DNA from: Amycolatopsis acididurans
Lineage (GTDB): Bacteria > Actinomycetota > Actinomycetes > Mycobacteriales > Pseudonocardiaceae
Assembly: GCF_012328925.1 (NCBI RefSeq)
Contig: NZ_JAAXLS010000001.1
Span: 372,001-436,000 of the forward strand
Direction: 5' to 3'
Length of the DNA: 64,000 bases
Shown here: positions 58,363-64,000 of the stretch, piece after piece
Position numbering within the stretch: position 1 is the first letter of the stretch
How the letters are laid out: each line of letters opens with the position of its first letter
Position numbers and translations under genes: made by a program
Notes under the pieces: model-generated
The model's input: the letters and a program-made list of their open reading frames with translations, nothing else
Told to the model about the DNA's origin: nothing
The model's database searches: none

Positions 58363-59163
58363 TCAGCCGTCCAGGCGCCGGATCAGCGCGTCGCCCTCCA
58401 GCGCGGACGGGTAGCGGTGCGACACGGCGGGATCGTGACCGGGAATGACGTGCTCCGGTGAAGCAGCGAGCCGGTCCAGGGTTTCGGAGGTGTCGCAGTA
58501 GTCGTCGGCACGCACGATGACCGAGAACGGGGCACCGCCGTCACGTTCGCCGCCGACGCGGTTGTCCAGATAGTGCCGTGCATCGGACGCGAGCACCATG
58601 TGCCCGCGTGCGGTCGGTACCCGTACCGCCTGGCAGCCCGGGGTGTGCCCGGCCGCGGGATGCACCTCGATACCCGGCCCGACTTCGTAGCTGCCCTCAC
58701 GCAGCCGCACCCGGCCCTGGTACAGCAGGGAAATCACCTCCGACACCTTGTCCACATCGTACGGTCGCCGCAGGAACCGGTGCTGCATCGACGGACCGGT
58801 CGCATAGGCCAGCTCTGCCCGGCGCAGGTGGAAGGTCGCGTTGGGAAAGGCCGCCATGTTCCCGGCGTGGTCCCAGTGCAGGTGGGTCAGCACGACGTCG
58901 TGCACGGACTCGGGGTCGATGCCCAGCGCACGCAGCGAATCCGCCGGGTTGCGCTCGTAGCTCACACCGCGGCCCCGCGCGGTCGGCTCGTCCGCGCCCA
59001 CGTCCACCAGCACCGTGTGCTGCCCGGAGACCGCGAGCCAGCAGAAGCAGTGCAGCGACTGGTCGGTGTCCGGGTACTCGAATCCCGGTGTGGGCGCGTA
59101 GTTCTCGCACGCCGTGCGGCTGTGGTTGATGCCGTAGCGGATGGCGTAGAGCCGGTAGTTCAC
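58363..59163 (-). CDS. Metallo-beta-lactamase-fold hydrolase (lactonase-like)
   Basis: 266 residues from GTG with AGGAGG six bases before. Metal motif H94-L-H96-W-D98-H99; further ligands in A-A-G-H-T-P-G, A-S-D-A-R-H and I-P-G-H-D. The spacing and the T-H-L-H-W-D-H-A-G form resemble N-acyl-homoserine-lactone lactonases (AttM/AiiA branch). Because it ends an oxygenase-dehydrogenase operon, a catabolic lactone or ester is more likely than a signal molecule. Start is 11 bp after the previous gene. Confidence 0.88.
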   Translation of the reverse strand: MNYRLYAIRYGINHSRTACENYAPTPGFEYPDTDQSLHCFCWLAVSGQHTVLVDVGADEPTARGRGVSYERNPADSLRALGIDPESVHDVVLTHLHWDHAGNMAAFPNATFHLRRAELAYATGPSMQHRFLRRPYDVDKVSEVISLLYQGRVRLREGSYEVGPGIEVHPAAGHTPGCQAVRVPTARGHMVLASDARHYLDNRVGGERDGGAPFSVIVRADDYCDTSETLDRLAASPEHVIPGHDPAVSHRYPSALEGDALIRRLDG

Positions 59164-59174
59164 CGGCGACCTCC

Positions 59175-61163
59175 TCAGCGCAGGGCCGGATCGACGACGA
59201 TCCGGCCGGGAAACCCGTGATGCAGCCGCGCCATGCCGTCGCCGATCTCACCGAGGCCGATCGCCGCGGCCGGCGCGAGCCGGTCCACGGGCAGCCGCCC
59301 CGCGCGATGCAGTTCGACGAACCGCGGGATGTCACGCACCGGCACGCTCGAACCCAGATAGCTGCCGCACAGCGTGATGTCGTTCGCGACCAGCGCCGCC
59401 GGTGGCACCTCCCACCGGGCCGCCGGATTGGGCAGCCCGACCATGGTGAGCTTGCCGCCGCGCCGCAGGCTGGCGTAACCGGAGGCGATCGCGGGCACGG
59501 CGCCGGCGGCGTCGAACGCGTGATGCACCCCGCCGCCGGTCAGGCGCCGGATCTCCTCGGCGGCGTCCTCACCCGCGGGGAGCACGATGTCGGCGCCCAG
59601 TTCCTTGGCGCGGCCGAGGTTCTCCGGGCGCAGATCGACGGCGATGATCGGTGCCGCGCCCACGGCCCGCAGGCCGAGAATCGCGGCGAGTCCGACCCCG
59701 CCGCAGCCGAACACCGCGGCCGACCGGCCGAGCCCGACCTTGGCGGCGTTGAGCACCGCACCCACGCCGGTGCTCACCGCGCATCCGAACAACGCCGCCG
59801 TGCGCAGGTCCATTTCGGACGGCAGTGGCACGACCGACGCCGCGTCGACCACGGCCTGCTGTGCGAACGCCGAGATTCCCAGGTGGTGGTGGACGGTTTC
59901 GCCGTGCCGGTCCCGCAACCGGTGCCCGCCGGAGGACAGTTCACCCGCGCTGTTGCCCGCGTGCGCGCGCGAGCACAGCACCGGCCTGCCGTCGCGGCAG
60001 TATCCGCACCGGCCGCACGCCGCGACGTAGGTGAACACCACGGGATCGCCCGGCCGCACCGTGTCGACGGCGCGTCCCACCTCCCGCACGATCCCGCTGG
60101 CCTCGTGCCCGAGCACCATCGGCAGCGGGCGTGGCCGGTCACCGGTGAGCACCGACAGGTCCGAATGGCACAACGAGGCGAACCGGATGTCGACGAGGAT
60201 CTCGCCATCGCCCGGACCGTCGAGTTCCACCTCCTCGACGGCGATGCGGGAGAAGTCCGGTTCGGTTCCGCCCTTCGGGGCGCGGAGCACGGCGGCTTCG
60301 ATCGTCCTGGTCATGCGCGCTGCGCCGTCAGAGCCGTCGAGCTGGGTGTACTCGCAGTTCCGCACGTCGAGCACGCCACCGGGCCCGGCGAGCAGATCGG
60401 GCCTGCTGTTCTCGTACAGGGTGTGCGCGGCCACCGACAACGGCGTGCATCGCTGTTCCGGGCCCATCGGGGCGAGGTCGAACGAGTCCGCCCGCACGGT
60501 CGCCATCGCCCCGCCGCCCTTCGGCTCGGCGCACACGCCGCCGCATTCCAGGATCTTGCCGACGTGCCAGGCGATGGCCGGATCGATCCCGCGTGGCACG
60601 AGGAAGGCCGCGTACGGCGCCGGATCGTAGGCGCGGCCCGCGACCACGACGTCCACCGGTTGCGACAGGGCCGTTTCGAACGGCTCGGCACCGATCTGCG
60701 CCACGATCGCCGTCGCGGCGTCCACATCGGACTGCGTGCACAGCTCACCACGCACGTTCGGCTCGATCAGCCCGTCGGCCAGCTTTCGCCGCACCACGTC
60801 CTTCGACAGTCCGGAGTAGACGGCGGCGATCCGCAGGTCGATGTTCTCCTCGGTGGCGAGCCGGTCGAGCAGCCCGACCATCCAGTCCACCTGCTCGTCG
60901 GTGCCGGCACCGCCCGCCGAACCGATGAGCAGCGGAATCCGATGCTCGTGTACCGCGCGCACCATCGGCCGCAGATCGCGCAGGTAGGACTCCTCGGTGA
61001 CCAGGGTGTCGCCGAGACCCAGCATCGACGGCCCCGGGTCGGTGGAGCCGGAGTCCACCACGATCGCGTCGACCCCCTCGCGCACACAGGCGTCGAAGTC
61101 GGCCTCGCGGTAGCCGTAGCCGAGCATGCCGACCGGGGACAGGATCCGGAACTCGGCGGTCAT
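59175..61163 (-). CDS. AtuA-type (DUF1446) domain fused to zinc alcohol dehydrogenase
   Basis: 662 residues. Residues 1-~278 match the acyclic-terpene-utilisation AtuA family (V-V-D-S-G-S-T-D-P-G-P, L-L-I-G-S-A-G-G-A-G, V-V-V-A-G-R-A-Y-D-P-A-P), but its C-terminal part, roughly a third of family members, is absent. From Met284 a full zinc-type MDR runs: catalytic Cys in A-S-L-C-H-S-D, G-H-E-A-S-G, four structural cysteines in C-x2-C-x2-C-x7-C, cofactor loop G-C-G-G-V-G. Met284 would be a normal start for a separate dehydrogenase, so this may be a real fusion or an in-frame deletion. ATG overlaps the monooxygenase stop. Confidence 0.85.
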   Translation of the reverse strand: MTAEFRILSPVGMLGYGYREADFDACVREGVDAIVVDSGSTDPGPSMLGLGDTLVTEESYLRDLRPMVRAVHEHRIPLLIGSAGGAGTDEQVDWMVGLLDRLATEENIDLRIAAVYSGLSKDVVRRKLADGLIEPNVRGELCTQSDVDAATAIVAQIGAEPFETALSQPVDVVVAGRAYDPAPYAAFLVPRGIDPAIAWHVGKILECGGVCAEPKGGGAMATVRADSFDLAPMGPEQRCTPLSVAAHTLYENSRPDLLAGPGGVLDVRNCEYTQLDGSDGAARMTRTIEAAVLRAPKGGTEPDFSRIAVEEVELDGPGDGEILVDIRFASLCHSDLSVLTGDRPRPLPMVLGHEASGIVREVGRAVDTVRPGDPVVFTYVAACGRCGYCRDGRPVLCSRAHAGNSAGELSSGGHRLRDRHGETVHHHLGISAFAQQAVVDAASVVPLPSEMDLRTAALFGCAVSTGVGAVLNAAKVGLGRSAAVFGCGGVGLAAILGLRAVGAAPIIAVDLRPENLGRAKELGADIVLPAGEDAAEEIRRLTGGGVHHAFDAAGAVPAIASGYASLRRGGKLTMVGLPNPAARWEVPPAALVANDITLCGSYLGSSVPVRDIPRFVELHRAGRLPVDRLAPAAAIGLGEIGDGMARLHHGFPGRIVVDPALR

Positions 61164-62515
61164 GCCGCGTCCCGTGTCTCGCCGGCCGGGGGCAGGCCCA
61201 GGTTCTCGCGCAGGGTCGACGCCTCATAGCGGTCGGGCAGCAGGCCGCGTTTCCTGAGCACGGGGCTGACCAGGCGAGAGAAATCGTCGTAGGTGCCCGG
61301 AACCGAGGCGGCGGCGAGCACGAACCCGTCCGCGCAGGTGCCGTGCAGTTCTTCCAGCTGGTCGGCCACCTTGTCCGGGGTGCCCGCGATGATCTTCGCC
61401 TCGCGCAGCTTGCCGCGCCCGGAGAACTCGACGAAATCACGCACCGACGGGTTTTCCTTGCCGCTCAGGGTGATCACCCGGTCTCGCAGGCCCTGGTAGG
61501 ACATCGCGCGCAGTTCGGTGTCGGTGAACGGCTCGTCGTAGGGGCGGGTGCCGAAGTCGGTGTTGAGCGCCTCGCACAGCAGCGCCAGCGCGTCCTCGTC
61601 GCGGGCGAGCCCTTCGAGCATCGCCTGTTTCCGCTCGACCAGTTCGGGGGTCTCGGCGGTGACCACGTTGATCAACGGCGCGATCACGACCGAGGCCGGG
61701 TCACGTCCGGCGTCCTCGATTCCCTGGCGCAGCTTGACGTAGGTGCGCGTACCGGATTCGACGTTCGCGAAATGTGTGAAGATCACGTCGGCCCAGTTCG
61801 CGGCGAAGGCCATGCCGCGCCCGCTGGCGCCCGCCTGCAACAGCACCGGCCTGCCCTGTGGCGACGGCGGCACCGGGAACGTGCCGTGCGAGGTGAAGAA
61901 CTTGCCGTCGTGCTCCAGCCGGTGAACCTTCGCCGGGTCGGCGAAGAACCCGGTTTCCTTGTCCACCACCAGCGCGTCCGGCTCCCATGTCGCCCACATC
62001 CGGGTGACGATGTCGACGAACTCGTCGGCGCGGTCGTAGCGCAGATCGTGTTCGAGGTGCTCGCCGCGGCCGAAGTTCGCGGCCTCGGAGTCGTTGAGCG
62101 AGGTCACGACGTTCCACGCGGCGCGCCCGCCGGTCATCAGGTCGAGTGTCGCGAAGTGCCGGGCCACGTGGAAAGGTTCGTAGTAGGTCGTGGAATAGGT
62201 GGAAGCCACACCGAGGTGGCGGGTGGCCATCGCCATCACGGTCATCACCACGGTCGGGTCCATTTTGACCGATCGGATTCCGTGCCGGACGGCCAGTTCG
62301 TGGCTGTTGTCGTAGATGTCGGGCATCGCCAGCCGGTCGTCGAAGAAGGCCATGTCGAACCGGCCGTCTTCGAGAGTGCGCGCGATGCGGGCGAAGTACT
62401 CGGCGGTCAGGAAGTCGCTCGCCGAAGCAGGGGCCCGCCACGAGCCGACGTAGTTGGAGCAGTTCTGCGCCTGCAGGAACGCGATCAGCGCCATGGTCCG
62501 CGGTGAGCTCGTCAT
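61160..62515 (-). CDS. NtaA/SnaA/DszA-type flavin monooxygenase
   Basis: 451 residues from the ATG at 62515 with AGGAG six bases before. Luciferase superfamily, large-form branch: F-D-M-A-F-F-D-D near 53, S-T-Y-Y-E-P-F-H-V-A-R near 110, G-G-R-A-A-W-N-V-V-T-S and the L-L-Q-A-G-A-S-G-R-G segment are hallmarks of NtaA/DszA. It uses FMNH2 from a separate reductase to attack sulfur, nitrogen or carbon substrates. First gene of a three-gene operon divergent from iclR. Confidence 0.93.
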   Translation of the reverse strand: MTSSPRTMALIAFLQAQNCSNYVGSWRAPASASDFLTAEYFARIARTLEDGRFDMAFFDDRLAMPDIYDNSHELAVRHGIRSVKMDPTVVMTVMAMATRHLGVASTYSTTYYEPFHVARHFATLDLMTGGRAAWNVVTSLNDSEAANFGRGEHLEHDLRYDRADEFVDIVTRMWATWEPDALVVDKETGFFADPAKVHRLEHDGKFFTSHGTFPVPPSPQGRPVLLQAGASGRGMAFAANWADVIFTHFANVESGTRTYVKLRQGIEDAGRDPASVVIAPLINVVTAETPELVERKQAMLEGLARDEDALALLCEALNTDFGTRPYDEPFTDTELRAMSYQGLRDRVITLSGKENPSVRDFVEFSGRGKLREAKIIAGTPDKVADQLEELHGTCADGFVLAAASVPGTYDDFSRLVSPVLRKRGLLPDRYEASTLRENLGLPPAGETRDAA

Positions 62516-62579
62516 CGAATCTCCTGTCGTGAAGCCGTGTTCACAGATTCGGCAAACCGTGGCAGGATCACCAAGCGGA

Positions 62580-62596
62580 GTTACAACTACTGCAAC
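62580..62596. promoter_or_regulatory. Possible IclR operator
   Basis: GTTACA-ACTAC-TGCAAC, five of six arm bases pair. It lies 13 bp before the iclR start and 64 bp upstream of the divergent monooxygenase start. Confidence 0.4.
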
Positions 62597-62609
62597 CAAC
62601 GAGGGTGGG

Positions 62610-63407
62610 ATGGCCGAGGAGCTGGCCGGGCCGGCGCGGATCCTGCACGTGCTCGAAGCGCTCGCCGGGCTGGAACAGCCCGCGAACCTGCCGGTCATCG
62701 CGGCGAAAGCGGGGCTGGGCAAGGCCAAGGCGTACCGCTCGCTGCGGGTACTGCAGGAGGAGGGCTACGTGGACCACGTCGGCCGCACCGGCTACCGCAT
62801 CGGCAGCAGGGCTCTGGCGCTCGCGTCCCTGATGGGCCCGCGGCCGGCGCTGCTCCGGCTTGCGCGGCCGACCTTGGCGCGGCTGGCGGCGCACGCGGCG
62901 GAGACCACGCATCTGCACCTGCGCAGTGGAACGCACCGGATCGTGATGCTGTCGGAGGATCCGCCGAACAACCCGGAACGTCTCGGCAGCACGGTCGGCG
63001 AACGCTCACCGCTGACCTCGGGCTGCGGCGGGACTTCGATACTGGCGTTCCTGCCCGCGGACCAGGCACGCGAAGTGCTCCGCCGGGACGGCACGAAACG
63101 GCGCGGTATCAACGCTTTGCTCACCCGGGTGCGCCGCAACGGATACGCCTTGTCCTTCAGCGACAATCACCCGGAGCTGAACGGGATCGCGGCCCCGCTG
63201 CTGGATCCGGACAGCGGGCACGCGATCGGTTCGATCTCGATAGCGGGTCACGAACGCCGCCTGCCCGAGCCCGTCCTGCTGCGGCTGCGGGGACCGCTCA
63301 TGGCGGCCTGTGCGGAGCTGGGCCCGCGGCTGGCGACCTTCCTCGGGCCCAACTCCACCGCACACCTGGAATCACTGGACGTGACGGTGCGCAACCTGCT
63401 CGCGTGA
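62610..63407 (+). CDS. IclR-family regulator
   Basis: 265 residues from the ATG at 62610, with GAGGG four bases before; a longer frame from 62454 is rejected because it overlaps the divergent gene. Winged helix at ~8-65 (I-L-H-V-L-E-A-L, A-G-L-G-K-A-K-A-Y-R-S-L). The GAF-like ligand domain follows (G-S-T-V-G-E-R-S-P-L-T, G-I-A-A-P-L-L-D). It probably controls the monooxygenase-AtuA/ADH-hydrolase operon and itself. Confidence 0.92.
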   Translation: MAEELAGPARILHVLEALAGLEQPANLPVIAAKAGLGKAKAYRSLRVLQEEGYVDHVGRTGYRIGSRALALASLMGPRPALLRLARPTLARLAAHAAETTHLHLRSGTHRIVMLSEDPPNNPERLGSTVGERSPLTSGCGGTSILAFLPADQAREVLRRDGTKRRGINALLTRVRRNGYALSFSDNHPELNGIAAPLLDPDSGHAIGSISIAGHERRLPEPVLLRLRGPLMAACAELGPRLATFLGPNSTAHLESLDVTVRNLLA

Positions 63408-63414
63408 GCGCACG

Positions 63415-63900
63415 TCAGCTCGTGAATTCGGCGAACGTGCCGCGCTCGTAGGAACCGCCCTTCTGGCGCAGGATCACGCCCATCCGGTTGGCCGCGTTGA
63501 TCAGCGCGACGAGCGAGACGAGTGCCGCGACTTCGTTGTCGTCGAAGTGTTTGCGCACCTGCGCCCAGGTCTCGTCGGACACGCCCTGGTGCGCGTCGGC
63601 CAGCCGGGTGCCCTCCTCGGCCAGCGCCAGCGCGGCCTGCTCGGCTTCGCTGAACACGTTGGTCTCGCGCCAGACCGCGACGAGGTTGAGCCGTGTCGCG
63701 GTTTCGCCCTCGGCCGCCGCCTCCTTGGTGTGGAAGTCGACGCACCAGCCGCAGCCGTTGATCTGGCTGGCACGCAGCGCCACCAGTTCCTGCATCGTCT
63801 TCGTCAGACTCGACTGTGCCAGTACCGTGTTCAGGCCCGCGAACCGCTTGGTGAACTTGGCTCCGAGCTCGTTCTCGAACATGTTGAAACGCGTTTCCAT
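63415..63900 (-). CDS. Carboxymuconolactone decarboxylase-family (AhpD-like) protein
   Basis: 161 residues from the ATG at 63900 with AAGGAGA eight bases before; an upstream ATG at 63945 lacks a ribosome site. Redox motif C50-G-W-C53 with His57 (N-G-C-G-W-C-V-D-F-H-T) places it in the AhpD peroxidase group rather than true decarboxylases. It converges on iclR with a seven-base gap and is not obviously part of a pathway here. Confidence 0.9.
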   Translation of the reverse strand: METRFNMFENELGAKFTKRFAGLNTVLAQSSLTKTMQELVALRASQINGCGWCVDFHTKEAAAEGETATRLNLVAVWRETNVFSEAEQAALALAEEGTRLADAHQGVSDETWAQVRKHFDDNEVAALVSLVALINAANRMGVILRQKGGSYERGTFAEFTS

Positions 63901-64000
63901 GGCTGGGTTCTCCTTGCCGGTCTTGCGTGGACGAACACAAGACACCGGCGTTCCCGCGCGTGTGACGTGACCTGCGCCACGCGCGCGATCAGCGGCCGCG

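Noticed and set aside
58363..59163. Quorum-quenching AHL lactonase
   Set aside because: The fold and metal motif agree, but the operon is catabolic and no signalling gene is near; a pathway ester or lactone is more likely.
1..64000. tRNA, rRNA, CRISPR, insertion sequences, attachment sites
   Set aside because: No cloverleaf-like segments, regular spaced repeats, transposase motifs or terminal inverted repeats were seen on reading either strand.

Overview
The window is high-GC DNA with many GTG starts and ATGA/GTGA stop-start overlaps. It carries a complete yrbE-mce cluster, a wax-ester-synthase/DGAT gene, a fused RibBA and many acyl-CoA enzymes. This fits an actinomycete, probably a Pseudonocardiales member such as an Amycolatopsis relative; the genus is a guess. 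Almost every gene is catabolic, a transporter for the substrate, or a local regulator. I saw no RNA genes, CRISPR, insertion sequences or prophage.

Layout. 1-4.5 kb: the end of a flavin monooxygenase with a coupled serine hydrolase, a WS/DGAT, and a MarR/quinone-oxidoreductase pair separated by matched palindromes. 4.4-14.8 kb: a GntR-controlled unit. On the minus strand are a CaiB-type CoA transferase, two ABC ATPases, two permeases, a binding lipoprotein and an amidase; on the plus strand are gntR, a crotonase and an SDR. 14.8-17.1 kb (minus): E1-alpha, E1-beta and a free lipoyl domain. 17.2-27.5 kb (plus): RibBA, flavin reductase, luciferase-like monooxygenase, SMP-30 lactonase, second monooxygenase, acyl-CoA synthetase, TetR, two SDRs, HMG-CoA-lyase-like enzyme and a third monooxygenase. 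27.5-29.6 kb (minus): crotonase, mini-crotonase, aldo/keto reductase. 29.7-40.2 kb (plus): acyl-CoA dehydrogenase, mini-SDR, PaaK-like ligase, thiolase, 3-hydroxyacyl-CoA dehydrogenase, two-subunit CoA transferase, fused double acyl-CoA dehydrogenase, crotonase, SDR. 40.3-49.9 kb: yrbE-A/B, mceA-F and two Mce-associated proteins. 49.9-54.7 kb: TetR, P450, aldehyde dehydrogenase, acyl-CoA dehydrogenase. 55-58.3 kb: DUF4389 membrane protein, a GntR/MFS gene scar, a YjbR-like protein, a LysE exporter. 58.4-64 kb: an IclR-linked operon (DszA-like monooxygenase, AtuA/alcohol-dehydrogenase chimera, metallo-beta-lactamase hydrolase) and an AhpD-like protein.

How it may work together. An 18-bp palindrome (RTCAACG-N4-CGTTGAY) occurs at the three promoter regions that head the blocks at 15-27 kb, 27.5-40 kb and 40-50 kb. 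In three cases it lies at or just after a predicted transcription start. I infer that one TetR protein, probably the one at 23.6 kb, controls Mce import plus a pathway. In that pathway FMN-dependent monooxygenases would oxygenate a ketone to a lactone, the lactonase would open it, and CoA ligation and beta-oxidation-like steps would follow. A cyclic terpenoid, steroid fragment or other alicyclic ketone is a plausible substrate; the sequence does not identify it.
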